Source: Balamuthia mandrillaris
Lineage: Eukaryota; Discosea; Longamoebia; Balamuthiidae
Direction of reading: 5' to 3'
Length of the DNA stretch: 39,071 nucleotides
NCBI GenBank assembly: GCA_031835245.1
Contig: JAVKOQ010000432.1
Span: 1 to 39,071, forward strand
Part shown: in pieces, positions 23,167-34,356 of the stretch
Layout: every line of letters begins with the position of its first letter
How positions within the stretch are numbered: position 1 is the first letter of the stretch
Notes under the pieces: model-generated
The model's input: the letters and a program-made list of their open reading frames with translations, nothing else
Databases searched by the model: none
Told to the model about the DNA's origin: nothing
Position numbers and translations under genes: made by a program

Positions 23167-23985
23167 CGCCAACCCTGGTGCTGGGCCTTTGGTGTGCAAC
23201 GAAGACAGCGAGTGCCCCTCTGGGTTTGAATTTTTGGAGCTGGCACAGCTGCTGCTGGAGGAGCCTATGTTTCGGCTTGGCGGTGCTGTTGGGGTGACCG
23301 GTGAGGAAGGAGAGGAGGACGCTGCCTCTGCTCCCGCTGCCTCCTCCTTTGTTTTTTCACCGCCGGGTGTTGGTGGCCACGGAGCCACAGAGAACCAAGA
23401 TCCTCAGCCCGTTGTCCCTGTGGTGGCGGCCGTGGACCCACACCTGAGCCAGCAGCCACAACCACAAGAGGGTGAGCCGCACACAGACCACGGAGGGGTT
23501 GGAGAGATCAGCAAAGCACAACGCTTGGAACCGGATCCCAGCAACAACTTTGGCCACCACAATAGCGGCGGTGTGGCAAAGCCTCTCAACCCCACTCACC
23601 CGCAGCAGGGTGGGGGTAGTGGCAAAGGAGTCCCTCTGCTCAAAGTACCGCCAATGAACACTCACCATCACCCAGCTCCTTCTCATCCCTCTTTGCAGCC
23701 ATCGACGGTGCCCTTACACCATAATTATAGCCACAACCAGGTTCAACACTTTAATCCCTTTCATGGCTCCTACGCCACCGGTTTCACAGGCCCAGCCGCC
23801 CCTTCTCCAACCATTGGCAGCGGTTCTTTTGGACCTTATTCTCACTCTTCTCCTTCCTTTGCTGCTTGCCCTATGGGCGCCACAGCTGCTTATTCTAATT
23901 CTCATGCCACTATGATAGCCTCTCATCCGCCTTCTCTGCACGGTTAGTTCCCATCCTCTATTTCACACTGTTGTTTTGTTGTTAA

Positions 23986-24028
<43 letters not shown>

Positions 24029-26030
24029 ATGCCGTTAGCACTGACGGAGTCCAATGTCCTGCGGCTGAGCATAAACGTACCAACCCTTGGCATGTTCTAC
24101 ATATTCAGCTATCCTGAAACTAAAGTGGGACAACTCTTGGCCACTATAGAGGGGCAAGTGCTGGAACTTTATCGGGCCGACATCAAGGCCGAAAAACTGC
24201 AGGACCAATTCAAGATTGACCTCCCGCCATCCTATACAGTGGGCTCCATGCTGAAACCCGACTCCGTACTTACGCTTGACTTTTCTTTTAGGAGGTCCAA
24301 TAGCCTTCCAACTAGGCCAAATCATCGGTACTTCTTCCTCGTTTTGTTCTATTCCTCCCTACCTCTTTTCTCTATCTCCTGTTTTGCTCTGTTTTGCTGT
24401 GATCTAATACGCTCTTCTCTGCTCTCCTCCATCTTCTCGTCTCGTCTCTTTTCTTTTTACTCCTCTCATATTCCTTTTTTTCCCCTTTGTATCTGCGGCT
24501 GATCACTTGTTTTTTCTGGGTCCAAACAGGCCGCCTCATGGCTCATACACACTTATGTTATCTGCCTCCTCTCCTCCTTCCTCTCCCCCTTCCGCAGCCT
24601 CTGTAGCTGCTCCCTTCCATTCCTCTTCCTCCGTTGACCATAACAATGATATACATCCATCCAGCGAAGCCAAACACAATACAAACGAAACAGAAGACAT
24701 TCTTTCCGTTCTGCAACGGAGCTCAGTTGCTGACATTAGCTTTGCTTTTACGGAACAACCTCCTCCTCATGTATACCAAAACAATGAGTTCAGCTGCACA
24801 GTCTGTATAAATTCTTCCCTGCAGCTCTCTTCATCGGAATCATTCTTGTCTCGGTCTTCCTCCTCTTCTGCTGACAAAAAGAGCAAGGACGAAGACGCAA
24901 ATGAAAGCAAAGCCGCAGAAAAACAGTCTTCTTCCCCGATTTCTTTTTCCATTCCTCCTCTTTCTTCTTCCTCCTCTACCATGATTCCGACCTCGTTTCT
25001 GCCTATTGACCTTCAGCTCTGGGAACACAAAGACAGCGGCAACGTGCAGCTTAGCGAGGAAGATTTTTCCAAACGGAGCCTTTTGATGGACCGGCGGAAA
25101 GGCTTTGTAATCTTCTTCCTCAAAATACGAAAGAACTCCTACTACGGACGAACGCCTTTCTATCTCCACATGCGAGGCAAGGATCAATGGAAGGATGTGC
25201 CGACTGTCATCTCTGAGCCTATCATCGTTTCTGCCAAGAAGAAGCGTCGGCGGGCTGGAAAGAAGAGAAATACGCTCCTCGACCAGCATCGCGGTAAGAA
25301 AGCCAGTGACACGCAATCTGATGAAGAAGAGGAAGAGGCAGAGGAGGAAGAAGAGCATCCTTCCTCTTCTCATCGTAACCATCATAATCAATATCCTTCT
25401 CCTTATTACCCTTTTCCTTCATCATCTCCCTCCGAACTATCTAAACATGTACTTCCTCATATGTATCCTCCGCCACCACCTTCTCACTCCCACTCGCAGT
25501 CAGCAGCATACGGAACCCCAGTTCCTTATTTAGGGGCACCATACTACCATCCATCTTCTTACTATCCTCCCTCTCCCTATACCCCATACCCATTGCCTCC
25601 GTCAAATCGGTTAGCATCACCCCCTTATCCTGGTGTTCCATATGCAGCCTCCCCCGCTCCTTCTCACCCTCATCAGCCCCAATCTTCTCACCACACCTCC
25701 GTTGCTTCCTCTTCTCATCATAACTATCCCTATTATCAGCCGCCTTATGGTTCTGTTTCTTCTTCTGCTTCCACCAACAACAGCAGTAGTTTGGCTTCCG
25801 CTCTTCCCCAGCATCATCAACATCACAGCCACCACCACCGCAACAACAGCGACGCTGACCCTACCAACAAACTGCATAGTAACGATGGCTCCTCCAACAG
25901 TGGAGGCGATAGCGGTGGTTCATCAGCAAGCAACAATGGCCGCCACTCCCTTCCTTTTGCCCCTCAATTCCAACAACAACCCCAGCAGCAACAACAACAA
26001 GGACATCCTCCACCTCACAAAGCCGCTTAA
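22259..26030 (+). CDS. Large low-complexity protein with a ubiquitin-like and a beta-sandwich-like segment; possible transcription regulator
   Basis: Three exons, 22259-23942, 24039-24327 and 24530-26030, give 1157 residues. The first 560 residues are disordered (poly-Gln, poly-Ala, Pro/His/Ser-rich). Exon 2 encodes a compact segment, LRLSINVPTLGMFYIFSYPE ... VGQLLATIEGQVLELY ... FKIDLPPSYTVGSMLKPD, with the strand-strand-helix-strand spacing of a ubiquitin-like fold. Exon 3 continues with a beta-rich region: NNEFSCTVCINSSLQL, KGFVIFFLKIRKNSYYGRT, PFYLHMRGK and TVISEPIIVSAKKKRRRAGK, the last being a strand running into a strong basic nuclear signal. The C-terminus is Pro/Tyr/His/Ser/Gln-rich, like an activation domain. 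Strand-to-basic-patch endings of this kind occur in protist and plant Ig-like DNA-binding regulators, but the family is not identified. The first intron has a (CT)n run. Confidence 0.7.
23985..24026 (+). repeat. (TC)n in intron 1 of the large plus-strand gene
   Basis: A pure CT dinucleotide run lies just before the acceptor of intron 1, acting as an extreme polypyrimidine tract. Confidence 0.9.
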
Positions 26031-26105
26031 CCACCAATTCTGTTTGTTGTTGTTAGCAAGACAAGTCTCCTTTTAACATTACAATTTTCTGTTATTTCTC
26101 AACTA

Positions 26106-27123
26106 CTACTGTTGACCAGGCAAATGCTCCACATCTCGTAGACGACCCTCTTTCTCCAGTTTAGCACGTTCAGCACCCAACGCGGCATAACATTCGCCAA
26201 CCGTCGCACACTTTTCGATCCAGTTGCTGAGCATGGAGCGCCTCGCCACCTTGTTCACATCAAAAGCCCAGAGCATGGCCATCAACGGCCACACAAAGGC
26301 CTCGCCGGCCCGCACCCTCCCTTCCAACCCCTCCGGCACCACTTTGTGGCCATACTGTCCTTTGGCCGCTGCCAGAATGCAGCCGGTCAGCACCGAGCGA
26401 AAGCTCTGTCGCGAGTAGATGTGTTGCACGCAGTCCTTGTAGCATTGAAAGCCCTCAGAGGTAGCTTCCACCGAGAGGCTTCCCAAGAAGCCACCCTTGT
26501 GTGAGCTCGGCAACCGCTCTCAGGGTGGAACCGTCCGAGACCCCATTGAAGCGGTCAGCACCAAGTCCCACCACCAACAGCATCTTGTTGTTTTGATGAA
26601 GGCGAGGATCGTCCAGAGTGGCTACAGCTGTGATGGAGACGCAGTCCTCAATGGGGTCGCCCAGTCCGTCCTCGTCACTGGCCACCAGAGAGTCCGAGCC
26701 GCCGTCCATCATCAGAATGGCGTCCACTTGATGGTCATTCACGAGTTGGCCGTAGAACTTGCGGAGGAGTGGTTCGGTGAAGAAGCGAGCATAAAAGGCG
26801 TAGATGGAGTGAGGAGCGTCCTGAGGGTACTTTTGGTCGAGGAAGGAGCACATATGGATCTCTGGGGCGTAGTGCTTGTTTGGCACGCTCTCTGCGGTGA
26901 CTCGTTTAACTTGCACTGTTCTCTTTGGTTCATCGGGAAGTTGTTCTTCAAAGACCACCGGCGCTTCTCCCTTTATTTCCCCCGTGTCACCAAAGGAGTA
27001 GGAGGCGATGACGACTTTCTTGCCAAGCCTTTTGAGTTCTGGATACAGTATCATGCTGTGCACAAAGTCGAAGCCTCCCCCACACCCGCACAGCATAACC
27101 GTTTGCACAGAGGGATCGGCCAA
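26106..27123 (-). CDS. DUF1152-family protein, intronless, with an apparent frameshift
   Basis: The N-terminal part (27123 down to about 26500) begins MADPSVQTVMLCGCGGGFDF, with a Gly-rich loop and VVIASYSFGDTGE, then ILMMDGGSDSLVASDEDGLG and VVGLGADRFNGVSDGSTLR, as in DUF1152 (PF06626). The C-terminal part continues one frame over from about 26510 to the stop at 26106, with GFLGSLSVEATSEG and GHKVVPEGLEGRVRAGEAF. Joining needs a +1 shift between 26456 and 26513, probably in the G-run that reads GGGTGGC; the span is too short for an intron. It could be a sequencing slip, a recent mutation or a programmed shift. The biochemical function of the family is unknown. It is the only clear gene here with no intron. 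Confidence 0.85.
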
Positions 27124-27471
27124 CCTAGTAACGAATGTTGGGATCAGGAAGGAACTCGGGGTTGCGGGGGAGGCCTTTCCATTGCAGCGGCCGCCTTTTC
27201 CAGCCCTTTGTCTTTCTTTTCCCTCCTTGTTTCCACTTTGCGCTTCCGTTATAACTTCATTTTTATATGTTTTATTAAATAAAAAAGGTCAACCGCACTG
27301 CCCAAAACTGTTACATCTTGGTCAGGGAACGCCGCCGTATCCTGCTGGACCTACGAACACTAGTGTTAACCTCAAAGTTGTTTTCCTCAGCTATTATTTG
27401 CACTTGTTTCGTTTGTTCTGTTTCTTCCTCTTCCTCTTCCTCTTCTTCGTCCTCCTTTCTTGTCTTGCCGG
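27124..27471. other. 5' flank of DUF1152 gene and 3' flank of OGG1
   Basis: About 350 bases lie between the DUF1152 start and the OGG1 stop; both genes are on the minus strand. An alternative C-terminal frame of OGG1 is open to 27311 and would give an acidic, Arg-rich tail (RRSSRIRRRS), so part of this region may be coding. An AT-rich stretch at 27255-27290 is a candidate poly(A) region for OGG1. Confidence 0.35.
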
Positions 27472-28425
27472 CTACCATTGTTGATGGTCCGCTTTTCGTT
27501 TTTGTCTTTTGTTGCTGAAACACAGATAGCTCTGCTGCAAATAATAGAGTATGCGCCCAGCCTGTGTTGTCTCTAAATGTTGCTCTACGTACAGGCCACC
27601 AAAGTAATCAAATATATGGTACAAAGGTGAGGTCTAGAAAAGAAGGCGTAGACAGGCAACTGAGAAAGTACCTGAAAAAGTCACCAACGCGTCTATACAT
27701 AGTCTCGTTGAGGGACCCTTTTCCTTTGCCTTGTAGCTTCCGCATGAATCGCTGTGCTATTTGCCATACATGTGTATCCACTGATAGCAGCATAGCTTTA
27801 CGTTAGTTGACAGAGAAAGAATACAGAGCAGCAGAGCAAACCAGGTATAGCATCTTGCTTATCCAACGAGCACAACGCAATGCAATCTGCAACCTTCCTT
27901 CCGATTCCCTTCGTAACGACCAAGTCAGCACAGCGGATGCAAATACACCATCAGGTATAACTTACCATCAATGATGTTAAGCTTTTTTGCGCCTCTTCTC
28001 GAGTAACTTCTTTGCTGCGAAGACTGGCCAACCAATCCCTTCCCTCTGATTTTTTGCTGTGAGACTTTTGGTATTGAACTGAAGGAGAGGAGAGGGAAGA
28101 AGAGCAGAGCAAAGGAGGGAGAGTGAGAAACCGGAAGAATTATTGGCCAGTATTTGCTTGGCAGCAGCAGGAATGTATCGAGCACGGTAGCCAAAGCCTA
28201 GCTCTCGTAGACGTGACTCAGATACGTCGCATAGTTGTTGTAACGTAGGAAAGGCGTGAAAAGGCATGCCCGCGCAATTGGCTTTGTAGTCTCCTGCTAT
28301 TAAGCAATCCCCATATTCCTTGCATAGTGCGTCCACCATTTTCATGATACGTCCAATGTTGTTGTTTTGGGAGCAAATGAAACTTACCTTCGTTATGCAG
28401 GGACGCCTGGTCAGTTATTCCAAAG

Positions 28426-28475
<50 letters not shown>

Positions 28476-29659
28476 GGAGAGAGAGAGGGAGGGAGAGGAG
28501 AGGGAGAGAGGGGAGAGAGAGAGGGAGAAGGGAGAGAGAGGAGAGAGAGGGAGAGAGGGAGAGAGAGGAGAGAGAGGGAGAGAGGAGAGAGAGGGAGAGA
28601 GAGGGAGAGAGAGGGAGAGAGAGGGAGAGAGAGGGAGAGAGGGAGAGAGGGAGAGAGGGAAAGAGAGGGAGAGAGGGAGAGAGAGCTTACCAAGCATTCT
28701 AAGGGGTCCTGTCTAAGGAGGCGAAGGCCGTAGAAACGAGGGCCAATATCGCGGAAATGAGAAAGAAGTGCAACGCTTTCGCTCTTCTTTTTATCCTTGG
28801 CGTTGGGAGCAGAGGCGTTTAGAGTGGTCCATTGGAGCCAAGCCTGCTGCATGGACGTGTCCAGCTGGAAATAGTCTCGAAGAGCGGCCTCAGCTTGTGC
28901 TTCCATCGCAGCCTCCTCCTCCGCCTTCACTTCAGAGGAGGAAGGGGAAGAAGCGGCATCGGAGCATAGAAAGCGATAGTGTATGGTGCTCTCATCGTGT
29001 TGGCGCAAGAAGAAAACAACACGTCCGATCACACCGCTCCACACAACCGCTTCTCCGTCACCTCCACTGCTGCTCGAAGAAGAAGAGGCTGAAGAAGGAG
29101 AAGAGGGAGTAAAAGGAGAGAGTTGGTGTGACCGCCAGCGGAAGCTCTGACCGGATTGAAGGGTAAGGTCCAGCCGCAGTTCGTTTGGGGCGCATAGTTT
29201 TAGCTGGCGCCAACGGAAGCCGTCCTCTTTCAACAGCGACCCTTCTCTCCTCCCCAGGTTCTCCTCCTTCTTAACACCTCCCTCTAACTTTGTGGTGTTT
29301 TGTCTTTTGGAGGGTGACTCGCCTCCCACAGGTGCACCGTCAGTGGGCTCCTCAATCTCCCCGTGCTGGTGCTCCCTCTCCTCCTTCTTCCTTTTGTGGA
29401 GGGTGCTCGCCGTTGGGCCTTCCCTTTGCTTCCTTCTCTTCTCCGCCATGTACTTCTTCTGCCTTTGCAGCTGCTCCGCAGTGGTCGCTTCTTCTTCCTC
29501 CCCAATGACGTGTTTGTGGGGTGCTGCTGCTGCCAGCAGTGGTGGTGCGCCTCTCCAGAGCCTTGGCCGCTGGCGGCACCGCAAGGAGGAGAAGGGCCTG
29601 CTGCTTGTTGTCCCTCTGCTTGGGGCCAGCAGCAGCAGCGCTGACACTCTTTTTTGCAT
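27472..29659 (-). CDS. OGG1: 8-oxoguanine DNA glycosylase
   Basis: OGG1 excises 8-oxoguanine opposite C in nuclear and mitochondrial DNA. Exons: 28691-29659, 28132-28387, 27966-28045, 27842-27908, 27780 to about 27690, then about 27643-27472. The N-terminus (MQKRVSALLLLAPSRG, Arg/Ser-rich) looks like a mitochondrial presequence, followed by a disordered charged stretch. The OGG-N domain has LRLDLTLQSGQSFRWR. The glycosylase domain has VSFICSQNNNIGRI, LGFGYRARYIPAAAKQI, the helix-hairpin-helix GIGRKVADCIAL with the catalytic Lys, and VDTHVWQIAQR with the catalytic Asp. The end is uncertain: the FGGLY/AGRILYYL segment fits the family, but the last splice junctions are not settled. Intron 1 is about 300 bases of GA-rich repeat. 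Confidence 0.93.
28423..28684 (-). repeat. (GA)n/(GGGAGA)n array in OGG1 intron 1
   Basis: About 260 bases of GA, GGAGA and GGGAGAGA units on the plus strand lie directly at the donor side of a minus-strand intron, so the transcript carries a long CU-rich run right after its GUAAGC donor. Confidence 0.9.
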
Positions 29660-29842
29660 GTTGGTCGTCCTTCTTGTGAGAAGAGAGCAGAGGAGAGGAA
29701 AGAATGGAACGAAGCACAAAAGAATGAAGGAACAAAAGGAGAAAGCAGAAGGCAGAAGGCAGCAAGCCGAAAGAAAGGTAGGCGAGGAGGACTATGTATT
29801 ACTGAGCAATTGTTGGAACACCAGCAACTAAGCGCCACGCCC

Positions 29843-32800
29843 TCAAGAAAGGGACAAAGAGGAACGGGAAGGGGAGGGAGAGGAGGAGGGTGAGGAGGAG
29901 TTGGAGTCAAACAGTTTGAACTGAGAGAGCCAGCTGGAGCGATAGTCGGAACGGCATTTGACAAAGTCGAGCAGGTCCGCTCTGTCCATCTTGGCGAGGG
30001 CGCTGCTCGACAGCAGCTCCGACAATTGCTCAGGAGAGACCTGATGGATGTGGGCTACCTCCATTAGCATTGCAAACTTGTCGTTGAGGTTGCTGTTCTT
30101 TATCTCGTCTTCTATGCACTTTTTGTACTCTTGTAGGTCCCTTTGTTGCAAACATAGTAAAGAACAAATAGGTTGGTCAATTGAAAGAAGAAAGAACAAG
30201 AGAAACAGAGAGGAAAGTGACCAGATCACTATATTTGTACCTTTGTAACTTCACGCCTCCTAGCCCCTTGCTCACCGGATACTTTTTCAAGTGTGCCATA
30301 AGCACTCTTTTGGAGGAAAGAAAATAATGAATACTGTATGGAGAGGTTGAAGAGAGGAGAGGAAAGAATGTACCTAAAGACCTCGAGACCGTACTCCTCC
30401 AAAAAGCTTTGACAGTTGGCACCATCCAAGTTAGATTGTATGACGGAGACATCAGCCGCGATGGCAGCAACAGCCTGCGCGCAACCAGCGGTCACCTTGT
30501 CAATGGCCTCGAAAGCGTCATCGCTAAGACGAAAGTCCGTTTTCTTCTGCTTGCTCGACAATAACTTGCTCAGATCATTGCTCATCCGTGCTAACCGAGC
30601 CAACAATTAAGGGCGATAGGCACATCAAAAACTGCAAAAAGAAGGAAGAATGAAGGAAGGAAAAAAAAAGGATATAATTGAGACAACAATCAAGGCCTTG
30701 TGATATGAGATCCTCAAAATGGTTGAGGAGAGTGTTCTTCTTTTCGAGGCATTGATTTGAAACTGTGCGTGAGGATGACACATGTGGTAACTATTGATCG
30801 TTTGTTTGCGTTAAGTACTTTGAGGTAAACAACCTAATAAAGATGATGTCGTACAATGAGAACATGGAAGTGCCGTTGGATGAGGATAACTATCTGGTTT
30901 ACTTGTTGCGTTATTTGGAAGAATGTCGTTGGGGAAGTACTACTCTTTCTCTTTTTCAATTGCAAAAGGGCACTGAAAGAAGTTTATAAGCCAAAGGACA
31001 ACTCGAAGAACGCGGGTCCATATATACGTACTGTTCAAGAGCTGGACTGAGATATCTGTAGCCCAGGTACTCCAGTAACATCTCGAAAATTTGATAGAGA
31101 TTCTGCGAGCTAAAAAGAGGCAACAACAACCCTTAGCGTTCTTTTCAACAATAAACGGCGAGAAGGAAACGTACATGTCTTCCTTGGAAGAAAGCTCCAA
31201 GCAACGTTCCACAGCACCCTCACTGCAATGGAGAAAGGCAAAGATGGGTTCCAGCGAGGTTAGGGCTGTTACCGTTGCCAGTGTTGGTGTTTTTGAGTTT
31301 GTTGGTGCGCCGGGCCAACTTCGGGAGGCTCTATTCTTCTCTGCTTCCTGTGTCAAATGGAAACAAATTAGCCGGGCTCATGTATAAACAACTCAAACAA
31401 CAAACCTGTTGCAGCTGAGCCAAGTGATTCTCATAAAAGAGGCGGAGGTATTTGGTCTCGTTTGAAATGTAGCTGGACATGTACTTGTAGAATAAGGACT
31501 GCACCATGGAACTAAAATCAAACTGACCAATGTTATATTCTTGCAGAACCTTCACGAACTGACAAGTTTCTGCATGGGCCGATTTTAAGATGCGGAGGTA
31601 AAACAACAGGGACTCGGGGGATGAGTCTCGAATGTTCAGCATCTTCTCCAAGAACATGCCGATCTACAGCCCAAAGAGAGAGTTAGAGAGAAATAGAAAG
31701 GAAAAATGTACTAAGTTAGAGGATGAGGAATGGGTAAATAATAGAGCTGCAATGGATAATACCCTTTGTTCGAAAATCCGTTGTGCCAACTCTCTCATGA
31801 CAACTGCTGGATTAGGAAAAACCTTGCTTATGACCTCGTATTCATGCTTGCAAGCGTGCGTTATATCATAGAAGAATGCATGTATTCTCGCATCCTCTTT
31901 AGTATCTTCCAGTTCGTTTGTGCTGATAGATAACGTATAAGAGACGAGTAACAGAGAGAGAGAGAGAGAGAGAGAGAGAACAATAAAATACCTAATTCTA
32001 TGTTCACCTGCCTCTGCAAGGGCTGAATCCATATTGATACTCTCAGTATCGAAAAACATGTTCAACTTCATGATATAATGCCGGATGCAAGACCCACAGC
32101 CATTGAATTCATTCAAGATCGAAGCAACTTCCTATAAAAGCACAAGAAGGATGAAGGTGAATATATGGGCGGTGCCATGAATAAACAAATGAGGGCTTTG
32201 AATTGCAAGTAGTACCTTCATCTTTGCATAGTCGTTGCGCTGAGAGGCTTCATCAAATTCCTGTAAGAGCTTGTTTTCCAACTTGTTACTTTCCTTCTCC
32301 ACTGCTTCTTTTCCCTAAAGGGGACATAACCTCACCGTAAGCAAACCAATATTTGGGATGGAAATAGTACCATAAAGAAGGAGAGAGAGAGAGAGAGAAG
32401 AAGAAGAAGAAGAAGAAGAAGAAGAAGAAGAAGAAGAAGAACCTCTTTGGTGCGATCTAACAAATGCTCATTCAAGCGTAGGCGTTCAGCAACAGGATCC
32501 TGCGACAGCGACCATGCAAGATGACGGAACTGCGAACTGGGAGCAGTAGAGGTTGCACCAAGCCCGTTATTAGTGCTGCTGCCAACGACGCCTCCACTGG
32601 AGCCTGCAGTTTGGATGTAGTCCAGATCCTCCCGTTCTTTCCTTGTAAGCTTGACTTCCTCCTCCACTCGCTCCAGCTCTTGGGTAAAGCTGTTCAACTT
32701 CTTAAGAGAGCTGGCTTGCTTGGAGGTCAGTCCATCTTCTTCAACTCCATTTTTTTCACGTTCAGCAGTGCCTTGGTTTAACTTTATAAAGTGCTGAATG

Positions 32801-33747
32801 AGATCTATGAACGCAGAGAGAAACAGAATGAGACCATAATGTTATGAAAGGTAACACCCTATCCATTCAAAAAGCAAGTCTTACAAACCAGCTATCTCTA
32901 CAGCTTTGCTGCGCTGCTTTTCCAAAGCTTCAAGCCTATCTCCGATTTGTACAGCCGTGTCTCCCACTTTGTAAATCCTCTGATCCAGTTCTTTGAAGCC
33001 TGCAAAAGTTTTCTGTATGCCCATACATAGCATGCCGTCACATTTTGTTTTCTGAATAAGCAACAAACTACAAAGAGAAGAGAAGAGCAGAGAAGAGAAG
33101 AGAACGACGAAGAGAACGATGCAGAGAAGAGAAGAACATATACCTCAAAACTTCGACTTTGTACAGTAACTTTGCTTTTGTAGGCCTCTTCCTCCGCTTT
33201 ACAATCCTGCTCTTGGGCCAGCGCCTTCTTCTCTATCTGTTACGATTGTTTGTCAGTAGGGAAGTGAGAGAGAGAAGAGAGAGAGAGTGAAGAGAGCGAG
33301 AGAGAAGAGGAGAAGTGTCAAACAAAAACGGTCACACATGAAGAGGAAAGAAGCTAACCTGCTTCTGCAACTTGTTCAGCTCCTCCAACGTTCCTTCGAA
33401 CAGCGTTAAGAAAGGCTTGATGTTGAACAGCACCACTTTTATGGCAAGGAGGAGTGAGCCAGTCACAGAACAGAAAAAAAAAGAAAGAAAGAAAGAAAAC
33501 CTTGCTCTTTGTTTTTGTTGTGCTTTGAATTCTTCTCTTCCTCGTCCTTGACAGTCATGTCGTAGACCAGCCTCTTTGTAATGGTGTCCACATAGTCCCT
33601 CACCTCAAAGTCCTCTCTCTGGGGGAGGACGTCAACAAAAAAACAAAGAACGAAAGAAAGAAAGAGAGTCATGGTGAACCGCCGCTCACAGCACCACAGC
33701 AGGTAGGTTACCTTGAACCGTCGAACATCACCAGGGGCCATACTCAT
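29843..33747 (-). CDS. EXOC5: Exocyst complex component Sec10
   Basis: Sec10 is a subunit of the exocyst, which tethers secretory vesicles to the plasma membrane. I traced about 18 exons, most closing in phase: 33712-33747, 33501-33618, 33359-33435, 33144-33236, 32889-33051, 32443-32804, 32216-32314, 31992-32131, 31763-31922, 31406-31663, 31175-31347, 31032-31109, 30855-30972, 30790 to about 30690, 30374-30590, 30241-30306, 29843-30140. Recognisable blocks are GFKELDQRIYKVGDTAVQIG (N-terminal coiled coil), LLQEFDEASQRNDYAKM, DARIHAFFYDITHACKHEY, YQIFEMLLEYLGYRYLSPAL, QCLEKKNTLLNHFEDLI, LSSKQKKTDFRL, VSPEQLSELL and CRSDYRSSWLSQF near the C-terminus. The split between exons near 30590-30700 is the least certain. 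Several introns hold GA or GAA runs. Confidence 0.94.
32381..32441 (-). repeat. (GA)n then (GAA)n in a Sec10 intron
   Basis: Two adjacent microsatellites occupy the donor side of one intron; on the sense strand they read (TTC)n then (TC)n directly after the donor. Confidence 0.9.
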
Positions 33748-34356
33748 CTTGAAAAGCCCAACCCCCCTAATGGTCACCACAAGCCCTTTCGTGTTGCTCT
33801 CTCTTTCTTTTCTTTTCTTTTTTGTTTATTATTTTGGGTGGAATTTCTCGTGTCGACCTATGAAGTTTCTGCTCTCTCCTGTCCTTCGAGGTTGTTACCC
33901 CTCGTGCAGAGGAGGAGAGCACAACCTCTGCTTCATGGCTGCGCATCCAGCGGTGGTTTCCGCAGCGGCAAAAGGGAGGGGTGCTGAAAGACACACTCCA
34001 CCACCACCACCACACCTCATTTGTTGCTGCTTCGCCTCACGGAAAACCGGGGCGCGGTTCCATAGCAAAGGGGAGTGGTGGCAAGATGAAGAGTAGATAA
34101 AACAGGGGTTAGGGCTGGATTAGGTCAACTAAGAAGAGGGCTCCGCGCCCTTTCCCATTGGTCGTTTTTATTGGTTTATCCATATAAGGAACACCCCGCC
34201 GCTTTGAACGAAAAAACAAAAAATAAATCAAAAAGACATAAAGCTGAGCCCACCAACAAAAAAAACACCCTTTACTGGTTCAAGAGCAGAAATTAGTTAT
34301 TGGGGGGAAGAACCTGTAGAAAAATAAGAAGGAGGAGGGGGTGGAAATAGTGTAAG
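33748..34356. promoter_or_regulatory. Divergent promoter region Sec10 / Rh-transporter fusion
   Basis: This 609-base region separates two divergent starts. GTCGAC occurs at about 33852, 105 bases upstream of the Sec10 start. Near the Rh gene, CATTGGTCG at about 34157 and ATTGGTTT at about 34170 form a closely spaced CCAAT-type pair, followed by CCATATAAGG at about 34180 as a possible TATA-like or CArG-like element. A small open frame at 33713-34096 on the plus strand has no protein-like features. Confidence 0.4.

Noticed and set aside
26497-27282. 261-residue plus-strand open frame opposite the DUF1152 gene
   Set aside because: The opposite strand carries clear DUF1152 motifs; the plus-strand product has no family features and its frame is a codon-use shadow.
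28320-28733. Plus-strand Glu/Arg/Gly repeat frames
   Set aside because: These arise from the GA/GGGAGA microsatellite in OGG1 intron 1.
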